64,000 bases of DNA from Pseudoips prasinana (GCA_951640165.1 OX621249.1:25401201-25465200); one strand, 5' to 3'. Counted from the stretch's first letter, positions 40,901 to 42,468 are shown. Notes: generated by a model not told the origin, from the letters alone. Program-made: numbers and translations.

Positions 40901-41636
40901 ATTTCACCACGTCGATAGTACGGAGTTAGTGCGAATAACAGAAAAACACTAAGCTTTGTATAATAATTTAGTGTTTATAAATGAACAAGTGCAAACTATA
41001 AATCATCGTCATATCAGCCAAAGGCGTCGACCGCTGAACAAAAGCCTAATACAGATATCCTACTAATATTATAAAGTCGAAACTTCGTGAGTGTGTGAGT
41101 GTATATGTTTGTTACTTCTTCACGTCGAAAGGGCTGGAGTGATTTTAATAAAATTTGGTGTGGAGTTAGCTGACACTCTGGATTAACACATAGGCTATAT
41201 TTTATAAAGTTTAATGCGGGTAAAACCGCGTAGTACAGCTAGTAGGATATCAAATCAACACGGTGTGCAGACACTTAGCTTGACTCTCCATGTATGTAAA
41301 TCATGGAATGCTATGAATAGAAATTAAAATAATTTTATTAATTTCCAGGTCGTCCAATATCCGGCTGCCGACGCCTCACTTGCCATAATTCAGCTAAACA
41401 TACCAGACATGTCACCGTCTGAATTGAAAAGACATATACTGTGCCACGATATATGTCAAAACATACAATGGATAAAAGACTATGACTGGAAAAATATTGC
41501 CAATGGCTATACGTATTGTTGTAACATTAAAGAATTTGAGAGCGCTTTTGGCTATGGCAGAAAGTTTAGCCCCGGACTGGAGTACGTTCTTTTCGACACG
41601 TCCTTAATAACACATAGTACTACAAACAGACCTTAA
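1585..41636 (+). CDS. Ig-domain array fused to a DNA/RNA non-specific endonuclease-like domain (14 exons, 5' partial)
   Basis: Seen: 14 exons with AG/GT borders join in a single frame of 913 codons plus TAA; exon coordinates are given in the separate exon entries. Residues 1-531 form six Ig domains, each with the B-strand Cys, core Trp and the F-strand YxC (NYKC, NYKC, NYTC, TYTC, LYTC, SYEC). Residues 532-913 match the insect alkaline nuclease/dsRNase type of the Endonuclease_NS family: an N-terminal Cys-rich part, then NVVPQW, NWEEVE, TGT and the C-terminal EYLWKVVQY block. Family knowledge: such nucleases are secreted or gut/hemolymph enzymes that cut DNA and dsRNA; I-set Ig arrays bind proteins or surfaces. 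Odd: the catalytic DRGH is GKRP, so activity is doubtful. No transmembrane segment is seen in the visible part, and the chain ends shortly after the nuclease fold, which fits a secreted protein; the signal peptide would lie upstream of the window. Alternative: two separate genes, but no start or signal-peptide exon for a lone nuclease is visible between 32313 and 36036, and the junction phase fits. Confidence 0.88.
1984..2226 (-). repeat. SINE-A copy, reverse orientation
   Basis: It is the reverse complement of the SINE-A consensus. The tRNA-like head ends near 2226 and the tail near 1984 abuts a (TA)n run at 1960-1983. It is about 240 bp. Confidence 0.85.
2400..2650 (-). repeat. Repeat R copy
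   Basis: The block around GTAGTCGGGCAGTAGCGCC and the CCCCATACCATCCCG block match 8035-8180 plus 8982-9075 (opposite strand, split by a MITE) and 37968-38130. It is a dispersed repeat of unknown class. Confidence 0.5.
2768..3000 (-). mobile_element. RTE-type retrotransposon 3' fragment
   Basis: The - strand encodes [27 protein letters not shown] and [18 protein letters not shown], then a stop. This resembles the C-terminus of the RTE-like polyproteins at 20044-20533 and 42818-43090. A further short piece of the same type (+) with a (GAT)n tail lies at 3040-3145. Confidence 0.6.
3345..3636 (-). repeat. Repeat X copy, cut by the CR1-like element
   Basis: It matches the repeat X family and ends abruptly at the TTGTCTGAATTGGTCT block, where the CR1-like element starts. 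Confidence 0.6.
3718..4854 (+). CDS. ORF1 of the CR1-like element (SGNH-like domain)
   Basis: 378 residues. The N-terminal 150 residues are polar and low complexity, with a possible coiled segment at the start. Residues about 160-320 contain [25 protein letters not shown] and [10 protein letters not shown], in the order of SGNH/esterase-like ORF1 proteins of CR1 elements (GDSxxRG ... GxNDxx). The block-I Ser is not present (GGAQ instead of GDSx), so esterase activity is unlikely. The C-terminal 60 residues are basic and polar. Known role in the family: RNA binding or particle formation. No frame breaks. Confidence 0.75.
   Translation: MENIILENIDLKKTIHSMNQELCVLKQLCKSPLSSYSHNMSSSAKKSIRRRLTNSFQTTPFKPNEPTTNTSLELRRQTITQMEQQLMMNETNKIQKLPCTSTENTENKTDTTPLFNNTEDPKTCTENCSVSGNTKNTTSTEMKNESFNMPNPSYKLKCQKRAFIVGGAQCRGLATQLIKSRYYNPYNYYNFLSIVKPNASTAEILSSIKLLDINSEDKLIISVGQNDYNTLKMTTELCLFLQSVKCPVIILCVNKNICSNKISLNRMIKLICTQNKDCCFVEDYYNRTSLCYKINLFIDQIDYNKRFLSFKNCHNENLKVLGSKSRQNNLSVKHQSSQTDMSLFDSKTENKLPVLNNATKKDKINNSVQQHFFRGQEL
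4838..7717 (+). CDS. ORF2 of the CR1-like element: endonuclease + reverse transcriptase
   Basis: About 959 codons. An N-terminal apurinic-type endonuclease has [21 protein letters not shown] and LSDHN. The RT core has [29 protein letters not shown] (motif A), [20 protein letters not shown] (B) and LFADDT (C). The frame is intact to TAA. The frame opens at 4811 and has no ATG before the endonuclease motifs; position 4838 is GTG and the first in-frame Met is about residue 40. Translation may depend on reinitiation or frameshifting near the T-run at 4830-4836, or the ATG may be lost. Function: target-primed reverse transcription. Confidence 0.88.
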   Translation: MARNYNITILHQNIAGVISKLDEIELALNLLCDNKYFIDIMCLTETFIKSGEEENMLIKLFKLGSSFSRKYQKRGGVCILIKQDVECENIQWLNSIAVENHFEICGIQLKKYKINLLCVYRTPNSDIDIFFRKLQVQLDKLIRKDKYKIIICGDFNINFLGSSKIKDEFLNIIYNYNLNYHINKATRQNTCIDNILSDIKDAKGEIHELGLSDHNTGQTLIIKAKHDCNVNRQWFAYKRDMCNENIEKFRYYLRNMSFSEVFSKTDVNHAFSSLHDEICLFYNLCFPIIKIKMNKNSAKPKWITNGLKKSFISKRKLQSRYYKNKTSQNKKKYNDYRKILKQCMTDTQRDKNKIYIQKSENKCRATWKIVNDKLKQNDVNNEINELIHCQTSLTKGEDIATFFNEYFINIAKPTENLNYTKNHENVRRPTHSIFLEPVDCLEVFKTTMQLRNTNSAGYDNITTKILKQNILPILKPLTHIINLSLENGVFPDGLKFSVVKPIFKKGSKSEAGNYRPITLVPVISKIFEKIMCTRLMSFFDKNNVINSQQNGFIKNKSTSLACFKLVKEILDALDNKQIPLAVFLDLSKAFDMVCNDRLLSKFEQYGIRGPAYDWFQSYLIGRQQCTEIKKNCKKTQIEETFRSPYLINHYSVPQGSVLGPILFIVYINELPNSTDQFTILFADDTTILTKEQTIENAVSVTNKALMDIISWLEANNLKINISKTKFMRYLTYNNKNIGNIGDISLNYNNIDIDEVHNIKFLGIVTDRFCNWKAQVDNVCKKINKFIFALRKIKNITNRETALMVYHSHVCSILRYGVILWGNSTDAERAFIVQKKCLRSIFNLKWTDSCQPIFIREKILTLPSIYIYEMCKFVRNHILLFEKDEKAEMKRKIVRKPLVGPRSRLKIGDKNCYNMGVKVFNKLPEKLRHLPDNEFFRTLFKWLCDRCFYSIDDYIKYKFT
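8035..8180 (+). repeat. Repeat R, left part (continues at 8982-9075)
   Basis: It reads to GCTGCCCGACTACCTG and resumes after the MITE with GGAGTATCCCTCAGTCGCC, which matches the uninterrupted copies in reverse at 2400-2650 and 37968-38130. Confidence 0.55.
8181..8981. mobile_element. Harbinger-like non-autonomous DNA transposon (MITE)
   Basis: Terminal inverted repeats start GGGCCCTGTTTAATAAAG (left) and GGGCTTGTTTAATAAAG (right, read inward) and continue with TGACAA and TCGAC. The candidate 3-bp target duplication is CTG/TTG. It has subterminal copies of GACATATGTCGGACTTGTCG, including a 34-bp tandem duplication near 8884-8951. A - strand frame at 8514-8702 with an acidic SSESSDDE stretch may be the remnant of a transposase N-terminus. 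It splits a repeat R copy. Class assignment rests on the ends and TSD length only. Confidence 0.7.
9112..9308 (+). CDS. Exon 2: second half of Ig1
   Basis: The acceptor TTTTTTCAG ends at 9111 and the donor GTAAGT starts at 9309. The 197 nt carry the core Trp (MQWLF) and the F-strand motif GNYKCIAKN, completing Ig1. It ends in phase 1 and is followed by a phase-matched exon. Confidence 0.88.
9512..9760 (+). repeat. SINE-A copy
   Basis: It has a full tRNA-like head (B-box GGTTCAAATCC), the shared body and the GATGATCTGTGTGACA end, then an A/T-rich tail. Confidence 0.85.
9835..10190. repeat. Repeat U copy
   Basis: The blocks CTCATACTCGGAAAGT and GACGCGAGTTTAACATTTTT also occur at 19328-19700 and 31730-32010; a shorter relative is at 12715-12790. 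It is a dispersed element of about 360 bp without coding signs. Confidence 0.55.
10215..12443 (-). CDS. Reverse transcriptase ORF of the RTE-type element
   Basis: 742 codons. RT motifs: [31 protein letters not shown] (A), [18 protein letters not shown] (B) and [11 protein letters not shown] (C). Then a thumb region ([22 protein letters not shown]) and the common C-terminus [13 protein letters not shown] ... [17 protein letters not shown]. The open start is artificial: the first Met lies just after a pentanucleotide run that breaks the frame from the endonuclease part. The RT core itself is uninterrupted, suggesting a young copy. Confidence 0.88.
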   Translation of the reverse strand: MVTEMVQGGTMVEELQEEEVADEYKSKLVEKFEGSEEIREVEELWKVVKEGVVSVAGEVCGVIKRRRGRKMKNIWWDKSVQKVVCEKKKAWLDWLATRANERMHKATNEDIERAWNDYRKMKGIVKDVVNEKKNEQKDNFDRRLSKDFQTNIKFFWKSVRSVRGITQTSELKSIRDQDGYIVKGEECVLKRWKEYFESLYERGVTESERSSLSIDENKCKDEIGMDEIVKAIKGMKSGKSPGYDRITSEMLKAGHGVIASQLCSLFNLCYTTGQVPSDWCKAVIVPLYKGKGSRQDCKNYRGISLLSVVGKLYAKVLVERVVKETDAKIWDAQAGFRKGMGCTDQVFSLRSIVEKFLGKNQKVYCAFVDLEKAYDRVLRNELWSVLSMYGLNDNLVQALKSLYRDSRACVRINGSYTEWFSIQKGVRQGCVASPWLFNLFMDSCLKDLKESECGVRMNELLIKCLLYADDQVLLASSADELQVMVTNMYESFERKGMKMNVGKTKVMVFERDEYTTACDVVIGGEKVEQVNEFVYLGTLFTRDGKYEKDIVRRVNAGNRVNGALHAFMSSRQVSKKARLAVHDGVLVPTLMYGSESWVWQKKNESKINAVEMRALRSMCGVTLRDRIQNTDVRERCGVKEDVVTKIEKGMLRWFGHLERMNERRLTKEVYLACVNGTTGRGRPRRTFSDQIGDVLKKGQVRSTLNRRACMKNIMTVIEAKEVCKDRDKWKSVVSAYPSGKQA
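12461..12492. repeat. (TATTC)n microsatellite inside the RTE coding region
   Basis: Six TATTC units. On the - strand they read as (GAATA)n with TAG stops, lying between the endonuclease-end codons (SVLERIKVE) and the SLFARDM start of the RT frame. Confidence 0.85.
12842..13086 (-). repeat. SINE-A copy, reverse orientation
   Basis: Reverse complement of the family consensus, with the head ending at 13086 and a (AAT)n tail at 12841-12856. It ends about 100 bp before exon 3. Confidence 0.85.
13190..13361 (+). CDS. Exon 3: first half of Ig2
   Basis: The acceptor TTTTCAG ends at 13189 and the donor is GTAAAA at 13362. It encodes [19 protein letters not shown], the B-strand VTVRC and VTWYKGG, then stops within the D/E strand region. 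It is 172 nt and leaves two nt of a codon. Confidence 0.88.
13408..14003. mobile_element. Foldback MITE with a SINE-A inserted in its left arm
   Basis: The left arm AATACAAAATCAATACG...TGTTAATT (13409-13446) plus GCTAATTGTCAGTTTAATC (from 13708) pairs with the right arm at about 13905-14003. SINE-A (13448-13704, - strand) splits the left arm. The inner arms also match (CCGGGATGCAATTTGCACC). Total arm length is about 100 bp. Confidence 0.7.
13448..13704 (-). repeat. SINE-A copy, reverse, nested
   Basis: Full-length family match, from the (TAA)n tail at left to the tRNA-like head ending GGCTACGGTGACCG at about 13704. Confidence 0.85.
14100..14240 (+). repeat. Repeat W fragment with (CAT)n
   Basis: It has TCATCATCATCATCATG followed by AAAGTACGTCCACTGCTGG. 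Related pieces lie at 15620-15790 (-), 22690-23000 (+), 23277-23450 (-) and 27270-27470 (+). These look like 3' ends of RTE-type elements. Confidence 0.5.
14502..14596 (+). CDS. Exon 4: second half of Ig2
   Basis: The acceptor TTCTAG ends at 14501 and the donor GTAAGT starts at 14597. The 95-nt exon encodes [20 protein letters not shown], the F/G strands of Ig2, and ends in phase 1. Confidence 0.87.
14640..15110 (+). mobile_element. Helitron-like end and an adjoining non-LTR fragment
   Basis: 14640-14798 ends in a GCGGGTAACACCGC hairpin followed by GGGGCACAG and CTAG, the arrangement of a Helitron 3' end. 14840-15010 (+) encodes a decayed RT thumb piece (MWNIAATF..., [13 protein letters not shown] in another frame) resembling Jockey/CR1 C-termini. 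Confidence 0.5.
15159..15464 (-). mobile_element. Non-autonomous Helitron-like element H1
   Basis: On the - strand it begins TCTATACATATAATAAAATC and ends with a short GC hairpin, GGGGCACAA and CTAG, about 306 bp. It is the same family as 17304-17624, 26725-27267, 27516-27818, 44510-44826, 45917-46216 and 46785-47260. Confidence 0.7.
15863..15864 (+). other. Intron 4 3' splice junction
   Basis: The junction ..TTCACAG|TACC sits directly after repeat W and a short T-rich tract. It marks where Ig3 coding begins. Confidence 0.8.
15863..16016 (+). CDS. Exon 5: first half of Ig3
   Basis: The acceptor TTCACAG ends at 15862 and the donor GTAAGT starts at 16017. It encodes [19 protein letters not shown], the Cys in ALPCKAEG and LKWTF. 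It is 154 nt and joins exon 6 in a split AAG codon. Confidence 0.88.
16320..16650. repeat. SINE-B-like and tRNA-like repeat remnants
   Basis: The blocks GCCGATGGGACGACTAG, GACCGACGGCTTTACGTG and TTCCGCCACGGTGGCCAG recur at 21376-21540. Decayed dispersed repeat; no coding support. Confidence 0.4.
16787..16949. repeat. Inverted-repeat element with 40-bp arms
   Basis: The left arm 16787-16826 (AGTGCGTGAGTGCG..., CTAACGTTGCTTGTAAG) pairs with 16910-16949, with one or two mismatches and a central ACGTGCGTTCATGCAGATG-type inner palindrome. It is a foldback MITE. Confidence 0.75.
16950..17303. other. AT-rich intronic stretch
   Basis: I see no coding signal, hairpin or clear repeat here beyond (ATT)n just before the Helitron-like copy. 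Confidence 0.5.
17304..17624 (-). mobile_element. Non-autonomous Helitron-like element H2
   Basis: CTAG at 17304-17307 is followed by the hairpin block on the reverse strand; the TC end is at 17624 (TCTATACATAGG...). About 320 bp, same family as H1. Confidence 0.7.
17809..17930 (+). CDS. Exon 6: second half of Ig3
   Basis: The acceptor TTTTTAG ends at 17808 and the donor GTGAGT starts at 17931. It encodes [20 protein letters not shown] and a closing G strand. It is 122 nt. Confidence 0.88.
18078..18218. mobile_element. MITE-M copy 1
   Basis: It starts GCAGACGCCAGCACATTCAG and ends with the inverse GACGTGTTGGCGTCTGTAC. The inner inverted block CAATCTGTCAAATTTC is also shared. The same element is at 25566-25708. 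Confidence 0.75.
18565..18690 (+). mobile_element. Non-LTR 3'-end fragment (repeat V)
   Basis: The block GCATCTTATGGGTACGCGCG ... ACCATCAGGTGAGATC is shared with 53810-53915, where it continues a C-terminal RT frame. It is a short truncated insertion. Confidence 0.55.
18693..19327 (-). repeat. Repeat G copy 1, with internal palindrome
   Basis: It is bounded by CCGGCCAAGTGCAAGTCGG and CTACGGAACCCTAAAAA. It contains a (CAGA)n run and the GGGTTCCGTTTTTTGCCATT end. The second copy is at 58650-59238 on the other strand. The inner 18756-18876 palindrome is absent from that copy. Confidence 0.7.
18756..18876. repeat. 121-bp palindrome with 58-bp arms
   Basis: The left arm starts TAGTTGATTAAATGAAAGC and the right arm ends with its exact reverse complement; the spacer is 5 nt (GCAAT). 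By eye the arms are perfectly complementary. It is an inverted duplication of a piece of repeat G. Confidence 0.9.
19328..19700. repeat. Repeat U copy
   Basis: The shared blocks TTTCTCATACTCGGAAAGT and ACGCGAGTTTAACATTTTTT are present. It lies just upstream of exon 7. Confidence 0.55.
19745..19888 (+). CDS. Exon 7: first half of Ig4
   Basis: The acceptor TCCACAG ends at 19744 and the donor GTAAAT starts at 19889. It encodes [20 protein letters not shown], then LRIQCKATG and ITWQKDN. It is 144 nt. Confidence 0.88.
19930..20660. mobile_element. MITE interrupted by an RTE 3' end
   Basis: The outer parts 19930-20043 and 20534-20660 form the two inverted ends of one element (CGCCGGTCATAGTGATCGGCG left; ATGACCGGCG right) related to the MITE-N ends. 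The interrupting RTE piece is flanked by AGCCCGGAATCT on both sides. Confidence 0.7.
20044..20533 (-). mobile_element. RTE-type retrotransposon 3' fragment with 12-bp TSD
   Basis: The - strand frame (20062-20481) encodes [45 protein letters not shown] and [20 protein letters not shown], ending QQWTSFG. The 3' tail is TATGATGATAATATGATGA. The target duplication AGCCCGGAATCT is at 20032-20043 and 20534-20545. Only the C-terminus is present. Confidence 0.85.
20741..21375. repeat. Helitron-like end and triplicated 69-bp block
   Basis: CTAGCTGTGACCGCGACTTC at 20743 resembles a Helitron-like terminus. The block TATGTAGTAAAAACCGGC...TTATTTATTTGTAT recurs three times (about 20990, 21221 and 21305), in part with the preceding ACAGACAGACAGAC run. 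Confidence 0.55.
21622..21759 (+). CDS. Exon 8: second half of Ig4
   Basis: The acceptor CTATCAG ends at 21621 and the donor GTAAGG starts at 21760. It encodes [20 protein letters not shown], the F-strand Cys region of Ig4. It is 138 nt and ends in phase 1. Confidence 0.88.
21955..22313 (+). mobile_element. CR1-like 3'-end fragment
   Basis: It encodes [34 protein letters not shown] and a stop, the usual C-terminus of these RT proteins, followed by a 3' UTR with AATAAAGTACC. The flanks 21916-21948 and 22316-22347 are inverted copies of a GTCACCCTGGTG block. Confidence 0.65.
22690..23000 (+). repeat. Repeat W copy
   Basis: It has AACGTCCACTGCTGGATAAA and CATCCCGTGGGGTGCGTAG; the second half is mirrored by 23277-23450 (-), flanking SINE-C. 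Confidence 0.5.
23022..23260 (+). repeat. SINE-C copy (tRNA-like)
   Basis: It contains GTAGCTTAACTCTGC...CGCTTACC and the B-box-like GGTTCGAGACCC, then TGATTTCCCATTTTTGAG and an A/T tail. Other copies form an inverted pair at 32500-32869. Confidence 0.7.
23510..24074. repeat. Two repeat X copies head to head
   Basis: 23510-23790 reads + (GGATCCGGTGGTAACATTAA...) and 23795-24074 reads - (AAGCGCTTGTAAATAGTCAG...). The latter is cut at a TTAA by the piggyBac element. Confidence 0.6.
24075..25517 (-). mobile_element. piggyBac-like DNA transposon, decayed
   Basis: TTAA lies at 24071-24074 and 25518-25521, flanking ends CCCATTAATGGCC and (inward from the right) CCCATTTACAGCC. The TTAA target site and CCC...GGG ends are diagnostic of piggyBac. 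The subterminal GTACTC/GAGTAC repeats are inverted at both sides. It carries transposase remnants on the - strand. Confidence 0.88.
24195..24900 (-). pseudogene. piggyBac transposase remnant
   Basis: The - strand reads [15 protein letters not shown], then after a frame change [20 protein letters not shown], then the open part (24200-24565) [32 protein letters not shown], matching the DDE_Tnp_1_7 order (DEsM ... fGyk ... DNfFtS). At least one frameshift and further losses are present and the usual C-terminal zinc finger is not seen. Not functional. Confidence 0.8.
25566..25708. mobile_element. MITE-M copy 2
   Basis: It begins TGTACAGACGCCAGCACATC and ends GATGTGCTGGCGTATGTACC; inner blocks match copy 1 at 18078-18218. 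Confidence 0.75.
25850..26713. repeat. AT-rich region with a 232-bp direct duplication and a Helitron-like end
   Basis: The block TATGTATTTTATTTTTTATA...CAACTCGTGCGTATAAAATA occurs from about 26055 and again from about 26287. 26465-26713 ends GTACCGGGCCGCTAG, a Helitron-like terminus, after a TCTATATATA start. Confidence 0.6.
26725..27267 (-). mobile_element. Helitron-like element H3 with a 230-bp insert
   Basis: CTAG is at 26725-26728 and the TC end at 27267. Compared with H1/H2 it has extra sequence at about 26941-27167 that includes the GC-rich inverted block ACGATGTGCGCGC...GCGCGCATCGT. Confidence 0.65.
27270..27480 (+). repeat. Repeat W copy
   Basis: It has ATCATCATTATGTCAGCC, AAAGTACGTCCACTGCTGG and CATGAGATGGGGTGACG, as in the other W copies. 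Confidence 0.5.
27516..27818 (+). mobile_element. Non-autonomous Helitron-like element H4
   Basis: It starts TCTATTCATATAATAAAATC after an A and ends AACCGCGGGGCACAGCTAG before a T. TC...CTAG ends without target duplication and an A/T insertion site are the Helitron pattern. 303 bp. Confidence 0.75.
27835..27995 (+). repeat. SINE-E copy (tRNA-like)
   Basis: The head GTGGCGCAACGGTTAAGAC and the B-box GGTTCGATTCC are followed by CAACTGTTTGAGTAAACC. A reverse copy is at 47763-47935. It directly abuts a SINE-A. Confidence 0.65.
28005..28250 (+). repeat. SINE-A copy
   Basis: Full family match from TAGCCTAGTTGGTAG to the (ATT)n tail. Confidence 0.85.
28260..28980. repeat. Non-LTR 3' UTR-like and AT-rich sequence
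   Basis: It contains a 12-nt T run at about 28621-28632 and CACTAGGGAAATAAATCCCTG (also seen in reverse near 47770-47795). No frame of note. Confidence 0.35.
28980..29257 (+). repeat. Repeat Z copy
   Basis: The blocks AAGTCCGTCACAGTCAAGTC, AGACTTTACTAGAGGCT and CGTTGGCGCCAAAACTCC recur at 38340-38645 and in part at 43200-43400. Confidence 0.6.
29258..29396. repeat. 139-bp palindrome formed from repeat X
   Basis: AGCAGTGTGTACCACATTAA at left is mirrored at 29377-29396. The arms of about 67 bp differ at one or so positions around a 5-6 nt loop (ATTTAC). The inner part is the repeat X end ATTCACGTAGACTTTAAA. Confidence 0.85.
29400..29715 (-). repeat. Repeat X copy
   Basis: It runs from TTTTTATTCACG through TTGTCTGAATGGTTCTGTC to GTCGCGCTTTA, ending 35 bp before exon 9. 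Confidence 0.6.
29751..29863 (+). CDS. Exon 9: first half of Ig5
   Basis: The acceptor ATTTTCAG ends at 29750 and the donor is GTACAT at 29864. It encodes [25 protein letters not shown] and LRWYK and ends in phase 0. The preceding intron (about 8 kb) is the longest in the gene and is filled with transposons. Confidence 0.87.
29946..30195 (+). repeat. SINE-A copy
   Basis: Full match with one B-box change (GGTTCGAATCG). It lies in the intron that splits Ig5. Confidence 0.85.
30270..30440 (+). repeat. SINE-B-like fragment with a 60-bp internal duplication
   Basis: The block GGCTTTAGAAATTTGTTTCAA...GACCGATAGCTCAACG occurs twice in tandem (30308-30366, 30367-30425). Confidence 0.65.
30601..30646. 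repeat. Perfect short palindrome
   Basis: ACGTTTTGAACGCCACAGTC is mirrored to the right across a 2-4 nt centre. It has arms of about 21 bp. Confidence 0.8.
30757..31298. mobile_element. DNA transposon remnant with CTTATTTAAAA ends
   Basis: The left CTTATTTAAAAT...CCGCCGCTTAACCATG is mirrored by the right CATGGTTAGGCGGCGGG...TTTTTAAATAAGG. Its ends resemble those of Harbinger-type elements. No transposase frame. Confidence 0.55.
31304..31375 (-). repeat. SINE-D head fragment
   Basis: CTGTCCTGGGTGGGAGTCGA, ACCCACGACCTGCGGC and CTACGCCAAACAG match the SINE-D head (reverse) at 42650-42753. Confidence 0.6.
31445..31675 (+). CDS. Exon 10: end of Ig5 and start of Ig6
   Basis: The acceptor TTTATAG ends at 31444 and the donor GTAACT starts at 31676. 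The 77 codons run in phase 0 at both ends. The exon closes Ig5 ([11 protein letters not shown]) and opens Ig6 ([20 protein letters not shown] then [11 protein letters not shown]). Unlike the other domain borders there is no intron between Ig5 and Ig6. Confidence 0.9.
31730..32010 (-). repeat. Repeat U copy, decayed
   Basis: It shares TGGTAGGAATACATTTAAAAAATAG- and CTGACGCGAGTTTAAC-type blocks with 9835-10190. Confidence 0.45.
32159..32312 (+). CDS. Exon 11: second half of Ig6
   Basis: The acceptor TTGGCAG ends at 32158 and the donor GTAAGA starts at 32313. It encodes [10 protein letters not shown], an extra Cys pair (SCADMSTCP) and [15 protein letters not shown]. It ends in phase 1, matching the nuclease exon downstream. 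Confidence 0.88.
32424..33045. repeat. SINE-B interrupted by an inverted SINE-C pair
   Basis: SINE-B left part 32424-32499, right part 32870-33045. The insert 32500-32869 is two SINE-C copies in opposite orientation. TTATCGACTGTT flanks it at 32488-32499 and 32870-32881. Confidence 0.7.
33171..33409. mobile_element. MITE-N copy 1 (CAG target duplication)
   Basis: The ends GGGCTCTACCGACTAAGTCG and (right) CGACTTAGCCGGTAGAGCCC are inverted. CAG flanks it at 33168-33170 and 33410-33412. 239 bp, inserted in the first unit of the satellite array. Copy 2 is at 47962-48202. Confidence 0.8.
33410..35817. repeat. 135-bp tandem repeat array, about 18 units
   Basis: The landmark GCCTCGAG recurs at 33533, 33668, 33790, 33925, 34060, 34195, 34329, 34464, 34599, 34734, 34868, 35002, 35137, 35272, 35407 and 35541, then in altered form at 35676 and 35811. 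Units are 134-135 bp, except one of 122. Because 135 is a multiple of three, both strands give long artificial frames. Each unit holds GGGTTCAAATCCCGGGTCGG, a B-box-like motif, so the unit may descend from a tRNA-like element. It sits in the intron before the nuclease exon. Confidence 0.95.
35818..36036. other. Unassigned sequence between array and exon 12
   Basis: It contains GCACGTAAAACTGTTATTCC and ATCGGATTATGTGGGAATAG, which look like the non-repeated end of the dispersed element that seeded the array. No start codon plus signal peptide is visible. Confidence 0.4.
36037..36719 (+). CDS. Exon 12: main part of the nuclease-like domain
   Basis: The acceptor TTTATAG ends at 36036 and the donor GTAAGT starts at 36720. 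The 683-nt exon encodes residues 533-759. It starts with [10 protein letters not shown] and HQPLML and has many Cys as in insect alkaline nucleases ([31 protein letters not shown]). It ends [16 protein letters not shown]...[18 protein letters not shown] is the NxxPQ block of the Endonuclease_NS family. Twenty-one residues before its Asn, where the family has the catalytic His of DRGH, there is Pro727. N757 sits nine residues after N748, as the Mg-binding Asn does in the Serratia enzyme. Confidence 0.9.
36720..37014. other. Intron sequence without recognised features
   Basis: I see AT-rich intron sequence; two similar CCTATAGCA(C/T)GTTCCAT blocks (36915 and 36992) suggest decayed repeats. Confidence 0.4.
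37019..37963. mobile_element. TTAA-flanked piggyBac-type element, non-autonomous
   Basis: TTAA at 37015-37018 and 37964-37967 flanks CCCGCCACTTGTGACGTG (left) and CACGTCACAAATGGCGGG (right), which are inverted with one mismatch. A second inner inverted block is CACCGGGTT (37075, 37780). 945 bp. Only short frames (such as 37132-37434, -) without transposase motifs. Confidence 0.8.
38130..38340. other. Unassigned intron sequence
   Basis: AT-rich, no recognised repeats or coding signals. Confidence 0.4.
38340..38645 (+). repeat. Repeat Z copy
   Basis: It matches 28980-29257 from GTCCGTCACAGTCAAGTC to TTGGCGCCAAAACTCC. Confidence 0.6.
38790..39270 (+). repeat. SINE-D split by a nested SINE-A
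   Basis: SINE-D head 38790-38867 (GGGCCTGTTGGCGTGGTTAG ... GGTTCGAGTCC); body resumes at 39126-39270 (ATTTGTGTGCATTATC, AGCTCTGCTTAGTTTGGGAT). SINE-A (-) occupies 38868-39125. Confidence 0.75.
38868..39125 (-). repeat. SINE-A copy, nested in SINE-D
   Basis: Reverse-oriented full copy, tail (TAA)n at left, head ending GGCTATGGTGATCG. Confidence 0.85.
39396..39652 (+). repeat. SINE-A copy
   Basis: Full-length family match with (ATT)n tail. Confidence 0.85.
39830..39958. repeat. Inverted repeat, 48-bp arms
   Basis: ATAATTGTTAGTATAGCAAA at left is mirrored by TTTGCTATACTAACAATTAT at right, around a loop of about 30 nt. A few arm mismatches. Confidence 0.8.
39960..40508. other. Intron sequence before exon 13
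   Basis: AT-rich. 40320-40384 resembles a Helitron-like terminus (TTCTTGAGTTATAAGTGGTG ... TATAGA); the matching CTAGCTGTCCCGGCAAAC end is near 39285. No coding signal. Confidence 0.4.
40509..40685 (+). CDS. Exon 13: nuclease-like domain, NWEEVE block
   Basis: The acceptor ACATAG ends at 40508 and the donor GTATGT starts at 40686. The 59 codons begin [14 protein letters not shown], carry [14 protein letters not shown] and end GEYLWK. NWExVE, V.TGT and a closing ylWK are conserved in alkaline nucleases/dsRNases; Glu765 corresponds to the structural/metal-site Glu127 of the Serratia enzyme. Confidence 0.9.
40712..40877 (+). mobile_element. Short Helitron-like element
   Basis: It ends GCGGGTAAAACCGCGGGGCA then TAGCTAA. 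The interior CACATAGGCTACAATTTATA is shared with the next copy. Confidence 0.55.
41058..41242 (+). mobile_element. Short Helitron-like element, TC...CTAG
   Basis: It starts TCCTACTAATATTATAAAG and ends GTAAAACCGCGTAGTACAGC TAG, 185 bp, about 100 bp before the last exon. Confidence 0.7.
41349..41636 (+). CDS. Exon 14: nuclease-like domain C-terminus and stop codon
   Basis: The acceptor TTTCCAG ends at 41348. The frame runs [53 protein letters not shown] to [14 protein letters not shown] and TAA at 41634-41636. The kVV(QY) continuation of lWK and the Cys pairing pattern are as in insect alkaline nucleases. Confidence 0.9.
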   Translation, partial: VVQYPAADASLAIIQLNIPDMSPSELKRHILCHDICQNIQWIKDYDWKNIANGYTYCCNIKEFESAFGYGRKFSPGLEYVLFDTSLITHSTTNRP

Positions 41637-41659
41637 AGCAGACAAAACCCAGTTATTAT

Positions 41660-42060
41660 TATTAGGTTAGATAGGGCTGGCGCAAAAGGGGGGTACCGGA
41701 GCAGCATACCCGCGTTCCCGAGACTCCCCCATCAGGCGCCAAGAGAAGTCCACGGCAGGTAGGTTTAGTCGGTGCAAGTCCGTCATACCCACCCGCAGAC
41801 ACTTTTTGCGGGTGGCATGCGATGGCACTCCCCCTGCCTTAACAAAAAAGTTAGATAGGGCAGAGTCGTTGTCAGCGAGGATCTTGCCCCTTAACCCCTG
41901 ATCGGTGATCCCGCGCCTGTAGTCCATGCCAATGAACACCCTCTTTTTACTTCAGCGGCCCCCTGAGCTGTGGCCCGAACCCCTTAAGAGTGCCCTCAGG
42001 TATTGGTCGCTTAAGTTAAGCTACTACTTCTGCACTAGCCCACTGCTCGGTGTCTTCAAT
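41660..42060 (-). repeat. GC-rich repeat-like segment in the presumed 3' UTR
   Basis: This block is markedly richer in GC than its flanks and has an open - strand frame (41667-41939) without recognisable domains. It contains the direct repeat TTAGATAGGGC (41665 and about 41851). It is probably a transposon piece; I cannot name the family. Confidence 0.3.
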
Positions 42061-42457
42061 TTTTAAGTTATAATGTAGAGTACTAGATTTAAAAAATAGT
42101 AGCTAGGTAAATTTGTTTCGATTTGAGGATTTAAAGAAAAAATGTAATTAAATAGACTGCACGGATAGGGAGTATGTTTTGAGTTAAGTTTATTGATATC
42201 GATGACAATATAATGTTATAGTGTTTTGCAATCAATGAGATAATTTAATATATAGTATAATTTACCTTGAACCGAGCAATGTTAGCTAAAACTGGCCGGA
42301 AAATAACATGTTATTTAGATTGAATTACAATATGATTAAAGAATAATATTGTAAACAGTAAATGTTGCGGACAACGACGGTTATTTTATTATCTAATTAT
42401 TTAAAGAAGGTATTATGTTAAATTCAATTGTATATATTTTATAAGGTTCTTTAAAGA

Positions 42458-42468
42458 AATAAAATAAA
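42458..42468 (+). promoter_or_regulatory. Candidate poly(A) signals of the Ig-nuclease gene
   Basis: Two overlapping AATAAA hexamers (42458-42463, 42463-42468) are followed by a T-rich stretch. They lie about 820 nt after the stop codon and are the best poly(A) site candidates in the 3' flank. A 3' UTR of that length would include the GC-rich insert at 41660-42060. Confidence 0.45.
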
